A DNA stretch of 64,000 bases from Allorhizobium sonneratiae (GTDB lineage: Bacteria > Pseudomonadota > Alphaproteobacteria > Rhizobiales > Rhizobiaceae), in NCBI RefSeq assembly GCF_023700755.1, contig NZ_JAMKOJ010000008.1:175227-239226 (forward strand). Reading direction: 5' to 3'. Both the position numbers and the translations under genes were made by a program. Of the stretch, positions 48,461-57,736 are shown piece after piece (the first letter of the stretch is position 1; each line of letters opens with the position of its first letter). The notes beneath the pieces are model-generated. The model saw nothing but the letters and a program-made list of their open reading frames with translations, did not search any database and had not been told where the DNA came from.

Positions 48461-48533
48461 CTCGCCCGCTCCTTGAGCGGGCGAGCGTTTGTCTGGAAAA
48501 AGTGGAACCCGGTTTTTCAGATCAAGACAAACG
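48461..48533. repeat. Two abutting inverted repeats in the glmS leader
   Basis: CTCGCCCGCTC (48461-48471) pairs perfectly with GAGCGGGCGAG (48475-48485), loop 3 nt. Immediately after, CGTTTGTCT (48486-48494) pairs with AGACAAACG (48525-48533) with inner GAAAAA/TTTTTC. The second resembles the dispersed rhizobial intergenic motif AAGTGGAA-CCGGTTTTT. Not a glmS ribozyme. Confidence 0.5.
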
Positions 48534-48602
48534 AAAACAAAAGAATCGTGAGTGTGTCTGGTTCAATCTGAACCTGACAGAGTCACGTGAAGGAGAAAGA
48601 TC

Positions 48603-50429
48603 ATGTGCGGTATTGTTGGGATCGTGGGCAATCAGCCCGTGGCGGGGCGTCTGGTGGATGCGCTGAAGCGGCTGGAATATCGCGGTTACGATTCCGCCGG
48701 TGTCGCAACGCTGAAGGATGGCGCGATGGAGCGCCGCCGGGCCGAAGGCAAACTGTTCAATCTGGAAAAGCTGCTGTCGGAAAAGCCGCTTGCAGGCGAA
48801 ATCGGCATTGCCCATACCCGCTGGGCCACCCATGGCGTGCCAAACGAAATCAATGCCCATCCGCATTTCGTCGATGGCGTTGCCGTGGTGCATAACGGCA
48901 TTATCGAAAATTTCGCCGCGTTGAAAACCGAGCTGATGGCAGAGGGCGCGATTTTCACCAGCCAGACCGATACCGAGGTCGTGGCCCATCTTCTCGCCCG
49001 CTATCGCCGCGAAGGGCTGGACGGCAAGGCGGCCATGCTTGCCATGCTGAACCGGGTCGAGGGCGCTTATGCATTGCTGGTGATGTTTGCCGACGAGCCG
49101 GAAAAGCTTTACGCCGCCCGTTTCGGGCCACCACTGGCGGTTGGCCATGGCCGGGGCGAGATGTTTCTGGGTTCGGATGCGATTGCCCTTTCACCCTTCA
49201 CCCATGAAATCACCTATCTGGTCGATGGCGACTGCGCCATTCTCTCCCGTGATACGGTCGAGATCGTCGATTTTTCCGGCAAGCCGGTGAGCCGGCAGAA
49301 GCAGATATCGCAGGCCGCCGCCTTCATGGTGGACAAGGGCAATCACCGCCATTTTATGGAAAAGGAAATCTACGAGCAGCCGGAGGTGATCTCGCATGCG
49401 CTCTCGCATTATGTCGATCTGGCAGGCCTGACCGTCAAGCCTGCCGATCCGGCGATTGATTTTGCAAACCTCAGAGGTCTGGCGATTTCTGCCTGCGGCA
49501 CGGCCTATCTGGCCGGTCTTGTCGGCAAATACTGGTTCGAGCGCTATGCGCGTCTGCCGGTGGAAATCGACGTGGCGTCGGAATTTCGCTACCGGGAAAT
49601 GCCGCTGTCGAAGGATCAGGCGGCGCTGTTCATTTCACAGTCCGGGGAGACCGCCGATACACTCGCTTCGCTGCGCTATTGCCGTCAGGAAGGACTGGCC
49701 ATCGGTGCGGTGGTCAATGTGCGCGAATCGACCATTGGCCGCGAGGCGGATGCGATTTTCCCGATTCTGGCCGGGCCGGAAATTGGCGTTGCCTCGACCA
49801 AGGCCTTTACCTGCCAATTGGCGGTGATGGCGTCGCTCGCCGTTGCGGCGGGCAAGGCGCGTGGGCTGATCACGGCCGTCGAAGAGCAGGAGATGGTCGG
49901 CCATCTTGCCGAAATGCCGCGCATTATGAGCAAGGTATTGAACGCCATTCAGCCGCAGATGGAAAACCTGTCGCGTGAACTTTCACGCTTCAAGGATGTG
50001 CTTTATCTCGGTCGCGGCACCAGCTATCCGCTGGCGCTGGAAGGCGCGCTGAAGCTCAAGGAAATCTCCTATATCCACGCCGAAGGCTATGCCGCTGGCG
50101 AACTGAAACATGGGCCGATTGCGCTGATCGATGAAAACATGCCGGTTATCGTGATTGCGCCGCATGACCGTTTCTTTGAGAAAACCGTCTCCAACATGCA
50201 GGAGGTTGCCGCCCGCGGCGGCCGCATCATCTTCATCACCGACGAGACGGGGGCCAAAGCGGCCAGGCTCGACACCATGGCCACCATCGTGCTGCCCGAT
50301 GTGGCGGAGATCATCGCGCCCATGGTGTTTTCGCTGCCGATCCAGCTTCTGGCCTATCACACGGCTGTGTTCATGGGGACGGATGTCGATCAGCCGCGCA
50401 ACCTCGCCAAATCGGTCACAGTTGAGTAA
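48603..50429 (+). CDS. glmS: Glutamine--fructose-6-phosphate aminotransferase (isomerizing)
   Basis: Produces glucosamine 6-phosphate from fructose 6-phosphate and glutamine, the committed step to UDP-GlcNAc. N-terminal Ntn glutaminase: Cys2 in MCGIVGIVGNQPV, RLEYRGYDSAGVAT, and TRWATHGVP. Two SIS isomerase domains follow, with SQSGETADTLASLRY and the C-terminal PRNLAKSVTVE that closes the active site. 608 residues. ATG 48603 with GGAGAAAG upstream. The leader has two strong hairpins but no glmS ribozyme core that I can recognise. Confidence 0.98.
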   Translation: MCGIVGIVGNQPVAGRLVDALKRLEYRGYDSAGVATLKDGAMERRRAEGKLFNLEKLLSEKPLAGEIGIAHTRWATHGVPNEINAHPHFVDGVAVVHNGIIENFAALKTELMAEGAIFTSQTDTEVVAHLLARYRREGLDGKAAMLAMLNRVEGAYALLVMFADEPEKLYAARFGPPLAVGHGRGEMFLGSDAIALSPFTHEITYLVDGDCAILSRDTVEIVDFSGKPVSRQKQISQAAAFMVDKGNHRHFMEKEIYEQPEVISHALSHYVDLAGLTVKPADPAIDFANLRGLAISACGTAYLAGLVGKYWFERYARLPVEIDVASEFRYREMPLSKDQAALFISQSGETADTLASLRYCRQEGLAIGAVVNVRESTIGREADAIFPILAGPEIGVASTKAFTCQLAVMASLAVAAGKARGLITAVEEQEMVGHLAEMPRIMSKVLNAIQPQMENLSRELSRFKDVLYLGRGTSYPLALEGALKLKEISYIHAEGYAAGELKHGPIALIDENMPVIVIAPHDRFFEKTVSNMQEVAARGGRIIFITDETGAKAARLDTMATIVLPDVAEIIAPMVFSLPIQLLAYHTAVFMGTDVDQPRNLAKSVTVE

Positions 50430-50476
50430 GGTCGATTCTGGCTGGGATATGTTCAGCCGGAAACGAAAGAGGTGAG

Positions 50477-51175
50477 ATGAGCGACAGCCCCGAGCGACTT
50501 TCCTTTGGCAGCCGGTTGAGGACCAATTTCCTGACCGGCCTGATCATCTGCGCACCGCTGGCCATCACCGTCTGGATCACCTTCGCCTTCATCAACTGGG
50601 CCGATAGCTGGGTTACGCCCTATATTCCGGAGCGCTATAACCCGGAATATTATTTCAACATTACCATTCCCGGCACCGGGCTTTTGATCGCGGTGATCTT
50701 CATCACCCTGATCGGCTTTCTCGGGCGCAATCTGATTGGCCGTTCCATCGTCAATTTCGGCGAATCCATCCTGCAGCGCATGCCGCTGGTGCGCACGCTC
50801 TATAAAAGCCTGAAGCAGATTTTCGAGACGGTGCTGAAGGATCAGTCCACCTCTTTTAAAAAGGTCGGGCTGATCGAATTTCCAAGTCCCGGCACCTGGG
50901 CGCTGGTCTTTGTCGCCACCGATGTCGGCGGCGAGATTGCCGCACGGCTGAACGAGGATGGCGAAACCATGGTGGCGGTGTTCATGCCGCCGACGCCGGT
51001 GCCAACGGCGGGCTTCTTGATGTTCGTGCCGCGCAGCAAACTCAAGCTGCTCGACATGACACCGGAAGAAGCGGCCAAGATGCTGATCTCCGGCGGTCTT
51101 GTCATGCCGGACTGGAAACCGGGTGCGAAGATTATTGTGCCGCCCGTGGTTGTGCCTGAAAACTTTGGCGCCTAA
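50477..51175 (+). CDS. DUF502 family membrane protein
   Basis: 232-residue protein with two transmembrane helices (about 16-40 and 62-84) and a C-terminal domain with FPSPGTWALVFVATD and MPPTPVPTAGFLMFVPRSKLKLLDMTPEEAAKMLISGG, the DUF502 signature. Function unknown. ATG 50477 with GAAAGAGGTG upstream, 47 bp after glmS, so possibly co-transcribed. The last ~15 residues (IIVPPVVVPENFGA) are Pro/Val-rich. Confidence 0.9.
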   Translation: MSDSPERLSFGSRLRTNFLTGLIICAPLAITVWITFAFINWADSWVTPYIPERYNPEYYFNITIPGTGLLIAVIFITLIGFLGRNLIGRSIVNFGESILQRMPLVRTLYKSLKQIFETVLKDQSTSFKKVGLIEFPSPGTWALVFVATDVGGEIAARLNEDGETMVAVFMPPTPVPTAGFLMFVPRSKLKLLDMTPEEAAKMLISGGLVMPDWKPGAKIIVPPVVVPENFGA

Positions 51176-51192
51176 GGTGAATTGACCGTAAG

Positions 51193-51210
51193 CTGTCACG
51201 TTATTGTTAT
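51193..51210 (+). promoter_or_regulatory. Candidate PhoB box upstream of the phytase-like gene
   Basis: CTGTCAC-GTTA-TTGTTAT has the 7-4-7 layout of a Pho box (CTGTCAT-N4-CTGTCAT) with 11 of 14 positions matching. It lies 85 bp upstream of the phytase-like start. Confidence 0.4.
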
Positions 51211-51294
51211 TCTGCTTGATTAAGTCTTTCCTCAAGGGCGGTTCCCTGTGAATTCAGGGGGTTCTGCCGTCATTGTTATGGCTGGAGGGATGAC

Positions 51295-52776
51295 ATGAAG
51301 AACGTGACGCGGCTTGCTGCTTTTCTGTGTGCGGGTGTGGTTTTCGTAAACGGAACGGTGGCCTTTGCCGATACGACGGCAACGGCAGGCAGCCTGACCA
51401 TCACCAACAAGGGACGGGTGGCCATTGGCCGCATTCCCGCCAGTCAGCGCGACAAATTTGGCGAGACCTTCGGTTCCGGTTCCGGCATGACCATGGATCT
51501 GACCAAATGGAAGAAGGATGGCGACCATTACACCGGTTCGCTGTGGCTGTTGCCCGACCGTGGCTACAATGTCGAAGGCACGACGGCCTATGATGACCGC
51601 ATAAACCGCATCGATTTCACCCTGATGCCGGTTGCGCCGGGAGCAATACCCGCCAAAGGACAGGAGCAGACCGGTCTGAAGGCAAAGCTTGCCGAGACCG
51701 AAAAGCTCACCGATGACAAGGGCAAGCCGTTTACAGGTCTCGATCCCGAATCCGGTATTCGCAAGGCGGCAAACGGTTTTCCCGACATGCCGGAAGCCCG
51801 CAACGGCGAGATTTCCCTCGATCCGGAAGCGATTGTGCGCCTTGCCGACGGCTCTTTCATGATCAGCGACGAATACGGCCCCTATATCTACCACTATTCG
51901 GCGCAAGGAAAGCTGATCTCCGCCACGCAACCGCCCAAGGCCTTTCTGCCGATGCGCAAGGGCGCGCTGAATTTCTCGTCCGACAATGTCGGCGAGGGCG
52001 GCAAGGCGCCGGAACCGAAAAACCCGGATACGGGCCGTCAGAACAATCAGGGTTTTGAGGGTATGTCGCTGACGCCGGATGGCAAATATCTGATGGTTCT
52101 GTTGCAGTCGGCCACCCGTCAGGATGGCGGCGACGACAAGGAAACCCGGATGAACACCCGCGTTCTCGTTTACGATGCCGCCGATGTCGATCATCTGAAA
52201 CTGGTGCATGAATATGTCGTGCCGCTGCCGAGCTTCAAGGACAGCAAGGGCAAGACCGTCGTTGCCGCTCAGAGCGAAATGCTGGCACTGAACGACACGG
52301 CCTTCCTGATGCTGGCCCGTGACAGCAATGCCGGGCAGGGATTGAAAAAGGCCAAGTCCACTTATCGCAGGATCGATCTTGTCGATGTCTCCGGCGCGAC
52401 CGATATCGCCAACACCGATTTCGACGGGCTGAAGCCTGTGGCGCCGAAGGGCGTGGTTGATCCTTTCGTGACGGTGGCCAAGGTCAGTTCCTTCATTGAT
52501 CTCAATGCTGAAAAGGATCTCGCCCGCTTCGGACTGCATAATGGCGAGCCCAACGACAGCAATAATCTTTCGGAAAAATGGGAAGCCATGTCGATTGCCC
52601 CGGTTGAGGACCCGGCGACCCCGGACGATTATTTCCTCTTCGTTGCCAATGACAACGACTTCCTCACCCAGCATGGCCACCAGGTCGGCGTCGATTACAA
52701 GGCCGAAAATGGTGCTGAGGTCGATACCATGTTTCAGGTGTTCCGCGTGACGCTGCCGGGCATGGCGAAGAATTAA
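51295..52776 (+). CDS. Exported phytase-like esterase
   Basis: 493-residue secreted protein of the "esterase-like activity of phytase" family (beta-propeller). Signal peptide about 1-24 (ending AFADT). Conserved stretches: SGSGMTMDLTKW, LWLLPDRGYNVEGTT, RIDFTLMP, DGSFMISDEYGPYIYHYS, NQGFEGMSLTPDGKYLM, LARDSNAGQG and DDYFLFVANDNDFLT near the C-terminus. Likely hydrolyses phosphoesters extracellularly; the exact substrate is unknown. A Pho-box-like site upstream (51193-51210) would fit a phosphate-starvation role. Strong terminator at 52788-52824. Confidence 0.88.
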   Translation: MKNVTRLAAFLCAGVVFVNGTVAFADTTATAGSLTITNKGRVAIGRIPASQRDKFGETFGSGSGMTMDLTKWKKDGDHYTGSLWLLPDRGYNVEGTTAYDDRINRIDFTLMPVAPGAIPAKGQEQTGLKAKLAETEKLTDDKGKPFTGLDPESGIRKAANGFPDMPEARNGEISLDPEAIVRLADGSFMISDEYGPYIYHYSAQGKLISATQPPKAFLPMRKGALNFSSDNVGEGGKAPEPKNPDTGRQNNQGFEGMSLTPDGKYLMVLLQSATRQDGGDDKETRMNTRVLVYDAADVDHLKLVHEYVVPLPSFKDSKGKTVVAAQSEMLALNDTAFLMLARDSNAGQGLKKAKSTYRRIDLVDVSGATDIANTDFDGLKPVAPKGVVDPFVTVAKVSSFIDLNAEKDLARFGLHNGEPNDSNNLSEKWEAMSIAPVEDPATPDDYFLFVANDNDFLTQHGHQVGVDYKAENGAEVDTMFQVFRVTLPGMAKN

Positions 52777-52787
52777 ATTTCTAAATT

Positions 52788-52824
52788 AGAGCGCCTTATT
52801 TTTGTATTTCTAATAAGGCGCTCT
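52788..52824. terminator. Terminator after the phytase-like gene
   Basis: AGAGCGCCTTAT (52788-52799) pairs perfectly with 52813-52824 over 12 bp, loop 13 nt, followed by TTTG. Between convergent genes, so probably bidirectional. Confidence 0.8.
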
Positions 52825-52833
52825 TTGTAAATT

Positions 52834-53157
52834 TTAAGGTCGTTCAACACTTATAATAACAGTTCCCATTGGAAATGTTATTTTATCGAAAACGATAACA
52901 ACCTGGTCGGCATCTTCGGTGATTTCAAGTGTATTTACATTTGGTAATTGAACATTGATTTCCAAATTTTTCTGAACATTGATGGGTTTTCCATCTTTCC
53001 AGAATGTTGCAACGATCAGGGCTGATCCGGCTGTAACATTTTCAACAAGAAAACGGCTGCCTTTGATGACATCGCCCTTTTTGACGGATGCAGTTAGTGT
53101 TGAATCGCCAGAGGAGAAATTGGAAACGGAGAAATTTGCGGAAGCGAGTACTTTCAT
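52834..53157 (-). CDS. Hypothetical protein, 107 aa, in AT-rich islet
   Basis: 107-residue protein predicted all-beta with alternating hydrophobic residues (ANFSVSNFSSGDSTL, SALIVATFWKDGKPI, QVVIVFDKITFPMGTVIISVE). No signal peptide or named domain recognised. Its DNA is visibly richer in A/T than all neighbours, and no Shine-Dalgarno precedes ATG 53157, so it may be horizontally acquired, translated leaderlessly, or not expressed. It ends just before the bidirectional terminator and lies 180 bp from tRNA-Leu. The intact 107-codon frame in AT-rich DNA is moderate evidence that it is real. Confidence 0.5.
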   Translation of the reverse strand: MKVLASANFSVSNFSSGDSTLTASVKKGDVIKGSRFLVENVTAGSALIVATFWKDGKPINVQKNLEINVQLPNVNTLEITEDADQVVIVFDKITFPMGTVIISVERP

Positions 53158-53337
53158 GATTTAATTCATATTTTAGAATGAAATTTTACACTAGAAAGTG
53201 TATTTTATTTTTTAAATAACTCAAGGTTGAAATTTATTGGTCGGTATTAATTACAAAAAAAGTCGCCTACATCAAAAGTAACGAAAAATTTTTCTTTACC
53301 GGAAAGATTTATCAGCCCTAAAATTTCAAGATTAAGC

Positions 53338-53423
53338 TGGTGGCCGCTGTGGGACTCGAACCCACACGGGCGTTGCCCGAGGCATTTTAAGTGCCTTCCG
53401 TCTACCTGTTTCGGCAAGCGGCC
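53338..53423 (-). tRNA. tRNA-Leu (TAA)
   Basis: Class II tRNA of about 86 nt on the minus strand with acceptor GGCCGCT / AGCGGCC, discriminator A and encoded CCA (53338-53340). The anticodon loop CTTAAAA carries TAA, and a long variable arm is present. Confidence 0.95.
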
Positions 53424-53611
53424 TTGTGCGATTGTGTTCGCGCGCCTGTTTCTCCGGTTTGTGCCATGCAGTCAAGGCCGGAAAGCGCAAAGAGTGACGG
53501 TTGACCTCATGAATTATCAGGCTTTTGTGTTGGTTCGCGCTGTGTTGAAAGGCTTGATTTGGCTCGGTTGCGGTTTAAACATAAAAGCCCGGTTTCAATA
53601 AGGCGTAATCC

Positions 53612-54376
53612 ATGACAGAACAGACGCTCGTTACAGCCGCCATGCTGGCCATTGGCGATGAACTGCTTTCCGGTCGCACCAAGGACAAGAATATCGGCCA
53701 TCTTGCCGATGTGCTGACCCTTGCCGGGATCGACCTCAAGGAAGTCCGGATCGTGGCCGACGAGCAGGAGGCAATTGTTGCGGCGCTCAATGCGCTGCGC
53801 AAGCGCTATACCTATGTCTTCACCTCCGGTGGCATCGGCCCGACCCATGATGACATCACCGCCGATGCCGTATCTGCCGCCTTCGGCCTGCCTTGCGTTC
53901 ATGATGATAAAGCTATGACCCTGATGGGCGAGATGTATGCCCGCCGTGGGCTGGAGTTTACCGAGGCGCGCAAGCGCATGGCGCGGATGCCGCAAGGGGC
54001 GGAGCATATCGACAATCCCGTCTCCACCGCGCCCGGCTTCCGGGTGGAGAATGTCTATGTCATGGCGGGCGTGCCGCAGGTGTTTCAGGCCATGCTGGAA
54101 AATGTGGTGAAAACCCTGCCGGGAGGCGTGAAGGTGCTGTCGCGCGCCATTGCTTGCCCTTACGGCGAGGGCGAGATCGGCACGGCTCTGGGCGAAGTAC
54201 AGAAGGCTCATCCGGAAACCAGCATCGGTTCCTATCCCCGTTATGACGGCAAGAGCGGTTTTCACACGGAGCTTGTCGTGCGCGCCCGCTCCGAGCCTGC
54301 CCTTGAGGCGGCCATTGTCGCAATCGAGGCGATGCTTGCCACGATCAAGGCCGGAAAAACGGTGCTGGAGGCCTGA
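53612..54376 (+). CDS. MoaB/Mog-domain protein (CinA N-terminal type)
   Basis: 254-residue stand-alone MoCF_biosynth domain. Motifs AMLAIGDELLSGRTKDKN and FTSGGIGPTHDDITADAVSAAFG are the molybdopterin-binding fold shared by MoaB, MogA and the N-terminal half of CinA. It lacks the CinA C-terminal nicotinamide-nucleotide amidase, so a full CinA role is not implied; relatives have pyrophosphatase activity. ATG 53612 after a weak ribosome binding site. Hairpin at 54387-54410 follows. Confidence 0.9.
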   Translation: MTEQTLVTAAMLAIGDELLSGRTKDKNIGHLADVLTLAGIDLKEVRIVADEQEAIVAALNALRKRYTYVFTSGGIGPTHDDITADAVSAAFGLPCVHDDKAMTLMGEMYARRGLEFTEARKRMARMPQGAEHIDNPVSTAPGFRVENVYVMAGVPQVFQAMLENVVKTLPGGVKVLSRAIACPYGEGEIGTALGEVQKAHPETSIGSYPRYDGKSGFHTELVVRARSEPALEAAIVAIEAMLATIKAGKTVLEA

Positions 54377-54386
54377 TCATGCACCG

Positions 54387-54410
54387 AAACATGGGCGATC
54401 ACCCATGTTT
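54387..54410 (+). terminator. Hairpin after the MoaB-domain gene
   Basis: AAACATGGG (54387-54395) pairs perfectly with CCCATGTTT (54402-54410), 9 bp with a 6-nt loop, 11 bp after the stop. Its 3' arm runs into the FNR-like box. Confidence 0.55.
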
Positions 54411-54422
54411 GATCGAAGTCAA
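54409..54422 (+). promoter_or_regulatory. Candidate FNR/FixK (anaerobox) site upstream of the usp gene
   Basis: TTGAT-CGAA-GTCAA differs from the consensus TTGAT-N4-ATCAA at one of ten informative positions. It lies 121 bp upstream of the universal stress protein start; activators of this family usually sit 41.5 bp before the transcription start, which would put it near 54457. Confidence 0.4.
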
Positions 54423-54542
54423 GGAACAAGCAGCATCAAGGGCGCATTCCTGTTGACGACAGCGGTGGGCGAAAAGCCCGGCGCAGCGTGTAAGGCCTCT
54501 CCTGACGAAATCGGGAAAGGTGTTGGATGAATGGAGGGTGGC

Positions 54543-55382
54543 ATGACCTACAAGACAATTCTCACCGTTCTCGATCATGAAAAATCGGCCCGGCAATTGA
54601 CGGCCTTTTCCATGGCGTTCGGCAGTCAGTTTGGTGCGCATGTGATCGGGCTGCACAGCGAAGCCCTCTCTACCCTGCCTTTGGTGGCCCCGATGGAGAT
54701 TCCTGATCCGGTCGCTCTGGAAGCGATGCAGGAGATGGCCAACCGGGAAACGCTGGCCATCGCCAACTGCTTCAACGAGGCAGCGCGTGTGGAAGGCGTT
54801 TCAGCGGAATGGCGCAATATTGTCACCGCACTTGGTGTTTCCGGCTCCTTTATCGACAGTGCACGCACCGCCGACCTCATTCTGGCTGCCCAGAGCGAGC
54901 AGGGGGCGGCCTCGGACAATCGCAGCGAACTGGAGACAGCCCTTTATGAAAGCGGCAGACCAGTGCTGCTTGTGCCCTATATTCTGAAAGAGCCGAAGCC
55001 GATCCGGCGGGTGATGATTGCCTGGAACGGCTCGCGCGAGGCGGCAAGGGCAACTTTCGATGCCTTGCCCTTCCTGAAACAGGCCGAAAGCGTCGAGGTG
55101 TTCTGCGTGGTCAGTGATCGCAACCGGCAGATGGACAAGACCGTGGCCGGGGCTGATATTGCCGAGACCCTTGCCCGTCACGGCGTCAAGGTCACGGTGG
55201 TGAACAAGGGCCTGTCGGAACTCGACGCGGCCGCCCATATCGAAAACCGTCTCTCGGATGCCAGCATCGACCTTCTGGTCATGGGCGCTTATTCACAGAA
55301 GCGCTGGTGGGAGGCGCTGTTTGGCGGGGTTACCCGCACTCTGCTCGATTCAATGACGGCACTGACATTCCTGTCACGATAA
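54543..55382 (+). CDS. Universal stress protein, tandem UspA domains
   Basis: 279-residue protein with two UspA folds. Domain 1 (about 1-145) starts TYKTILTVLDHEKSARQLTAF; domain 2 (about 155-279) has RVMIAWNGSREAARATFDAL and ends DLLVMGAYSQKRWWEALFGGVTRTLLDSM with the ATP-loop pattern G-x2-G-x9-G partly kept. Such proteins are induced by low oxygen and stress in rhizobia. ATG 54543 has GGAGGG 5 nt upstream; ATG 54531 would start in the ribosome binding site. An FNR-like box lies upstream. Confidence 0.93.
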   Translation: MTYKTILTVLDHEKSARQLTAFSMAFGSQFGAHVIGLHSEALSTLPLVAPMEIPDPVALEAMQEMANRETLAIANCFNEAARVEGVSAEWRNIVTALGVSGSFIDSARTADLILAAQSEQGAASDNRSELETALYESGRPVLLVPYILKEPKPIRRVMIAWNGSREAARATFDALPFLKQAESVEVFCVVSDRNRQMDKTVAGADIAETLARHGVKVTVVNKGLSELDAAAHIENRLSDASIDLLVMGAYSQKRWWEALFGGVTRTLLDSMTALTFLSR

Positions 55383-55614
55383 CTCATGTCAATCAGGCTA
55401 GGAGGGGGCGTTTGACGTTTCCCCTCTTGCCTTTTTGCGGTCATTGGTCCTATAGCACCAGCCCATGAACCGCAGCAGCTTTAGGGTGTTACGGCGTCTT
55501 ATCTGCGTTCCGAAGAACGACTGACGTTGTAAACTCTTTCGGCGGGCTGCTCCTCATCATGATTTTGCGCGCCAGAGGCTGTATCTGATCTCTGGATGCA
55601 TGCCGGAGCCGACC

Positions 55615-56112
55615 ATGTCCCTTCCCGATAAAGCCTTTCCTGTTTCCTGGGATCAATTTCACCGTGATGCTCGTGCACTCGCATGGCGTCTGGCCGGTCT
55701 CGGCCAGGATTTCCGCGCCATCGTCTGCATCACCCGCGGCGGTCTGGTGCCGGCAGCCATCATCTCGCGCGAGTTGAACATCCGCCTCATTGAGACGGTC
55801 TGCATCGCCTCCTATCATGATTATGTCAATCAGGGTGAGATGAACCTGCTCAAGGGCATTTCCGCAGAGCTGACCACAGACGGCGGTGCTGGCGTGCTGG
55901 TGGTTGACGATCTGACCGATACGGGCAAGACTGCCTCGGAGGTGCGCGAAATGTTGCCGAAGGCGCATTTCGCCTGCGTTTACGCCAAGCCGAAGGGCGT
56001 GCCGACGGTGGATACTTTCGTCACCGAAGTCAGTCAGGACACCTGGATCTATTTCCCCTGGGATATGGGCTTTACCTATCAGGAGCCGATCGCCAAGGGG
56101 CACAAGGGCTGA
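55615..56112 (+). CDS. gpt: Xanthine(-guanine) phosphoribosyltransferase
   Basis: Salvages xanthine and guanine with PRPP. 165 residues; PRPP-binding motif [14 protein letters not shown], substrate loop [30 protein letters not shown] and C-terminal [12 protein letters not shown] match the E. coli Gpt type. I chose ATG 55615 with CGGAG about 7 nt upstream; ATG 55600 gives five more residues. Monocistronic, convergent with the yhcH-like gene; a perfect 16-bp stem lies between (56124-56161). Confidence 0.94.
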   Translation: MSLPDKAFPVSWDQFHRDARALAWRLAGLGQDFRAIVCITRGGLVPAAIISRELNIRLIETVCIASYHDYVNQGEMNLLKGISAELTTDGGAGVLVVDDLTDTGKTASEVREMLPKAHFACVYAKPKGVPTVDTFVTEVSQDTWIYFPWDMGFTYQEPIAKGHKG

Positions 56113-56123
56113 GCCGTCCTTTG

Positions 56124-56161
56124 AGCATCTTATGTGCGTGATCAAACGCACATAAGATGCT
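56124..56161. terminator. Bidirectional terminator-like inverted repeat
   Basis: AGCATCTTATGTGCGT (56124-56139) pairs perfectly with 56146-56161 over 16 bp with loop GATCAA. Between convergent gpt and the yhcH-like gene. Shares ATCAAACGCAC with the hairpin at 56685-56716. Confidence 0.7.
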
Positions 56162-56175
56162 GTAAAGGCTGATTT

Positions 56176-56716
<541 letters not shown>

Positions 56717-56722
56717 ATGTGG

Positions 56723-57655
56723 TTACAGACTGGCGATGCGGGCGCGGAAATGCTCGGTGCCTTCGACGATCTTGTCGAGAACGGCATCCAGTGCCCAGAA
56801 TTTTTCGCGGATATCGTAATCGATCACCCGGCAGCGAATGCTTTGGAATGTGCCGATGCGCTGATGGTAAAGCTTGGCCAGTCCCGGATAACCCAGCGCT
56901 TCCGATACGGCTGCAAGAACCAGAAACGTTGCCAGTTCCGACGCCAGTTCCAGATGGTTTTCGCCCTCGCGCCAGAGCCAGTTATAGAGGTCCGGGTGGA
57001 AATTGGTGAAGACGCCGTTGAAGCCCGGCACGCCAGCCTTCATCGCATCCCAGGCGATGGCGGCATTGGCATTGAGGATTTTCAAAGGCGTGCCGCGGGT
57101 AATGTCCAGACGCCGCTTGACGGTCTCCAGATCGCAGCTCACATCCTTCAGCATGATGAAACGACCGCTTGCGGCGCAATAGCGCAGTTCTTCATCGCTG
57201 AGCAGGCGGCGATAGGGGGCAGGGCATTCGTAAAGCCCGAGCGGAAGCTCTTTCGGCAGGGCGGCGAGCAGCGTGTCGAGCGTTGCCTTGAAGGTGGATG
57301 TGCCGTCATTCTTTGGATCGAGATGGTTGGTGACGAGGATCAGCCCGTCGGCGCCCACCTTGCTCATCGCCTGCAATTCCTCGATCTGACGGTCGAGATC
57401 GTCGCTGATATGGCCGGAGACGACGACCGGCAGGCGGCCTGCTGTTTTTTCCACCACGAAACGGCCGAGCGCGACGCGTTCTTCCAGCGTTAGAAACATC
57501 ATTTCGCTGGACTGGCAGACGGCAAAGAGAGCGCCTGACCCTTTGGCGATATACCATTCGATCAACCGTTCAAGACCGGGATAATCGATCTCGCCATTGT
57601 CGTGAAAGGGGGTAAGCATAACGGGAATGACGCCCTGAATGGCTTGGCTTGTCAT
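56723..57655 (-). CDS. DapA/NAL-family aldolase (dihydrodipicolinate synthase-like)
   Basis: 310-residue TIM-barrel Schiff-base aldolase or lyase. The catalytic Lys is in GRFIMLKDVSCDL, and the conserved Tyr in GLYECPAPYR. The usual GTTGE-type loop reads CQSSEMMFLTLEER, so the substrate differs from DapA. Found with an MFS transporter, YhcH-type protein and LacI regulator, it is better seen as a catabolic sugar-acid or 2-keto-acid aldolase than a lysine enzyme. ATG 57655; MFS lies 81 bp upstream. Confidence 0.88.
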   Translation of the reverse strand: MTSQAIQGVIPVMLTPFHDNGEIDYPGLERLIEWYIAKGSGALFAVCQSSEMMFLTLEERVALGRFVVEKTAGRLPVVVSGHISDDLDRQIEELQAMSKVGADGLILVTNHLDPKNDGTSTFKATLDTLLAALPKELPLGLYECPAPYRRLLSDEELRYCAASGRFIMLKDVSCDLETVKRRLDITRGTPLKILNANAAIAWDAMKAGVPGFNGVFTNFHPDLYNWLWREGENHLELASELATFLVLAAVSEALGYPGLAKLYHQRIGTFQSIRCRVIDYDIREKFWALDAVLDKIVEGTEHFRARIASL

Positions 57656-57736
57656 GATGAAAATCCGTTTTGAGGACGAAATCGGCTCACCGGGCCCGGA
57701 AAACCGGACCCGGAGAGCCGGGGTTGAAATTTGATG

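Noticed and set aside
48383..48602. glmS ribozyme
   Set aside because: glmS leader searched by eye; the hairpins do not match the ribozyme core, which is mainly found in Firmicutes.
51232..52680. 482-codon open frame antisense to the phytase-like gene
   Set aside because: Shadow of a signal-peptide-bearing family protein with no start support.
52777..53423. Integrated element with att direct repeat at tRNA-Leu
   Set aside because: No integrase and no copy of the tRNA 3' end found nearby; kept only as an AT-rich islet.
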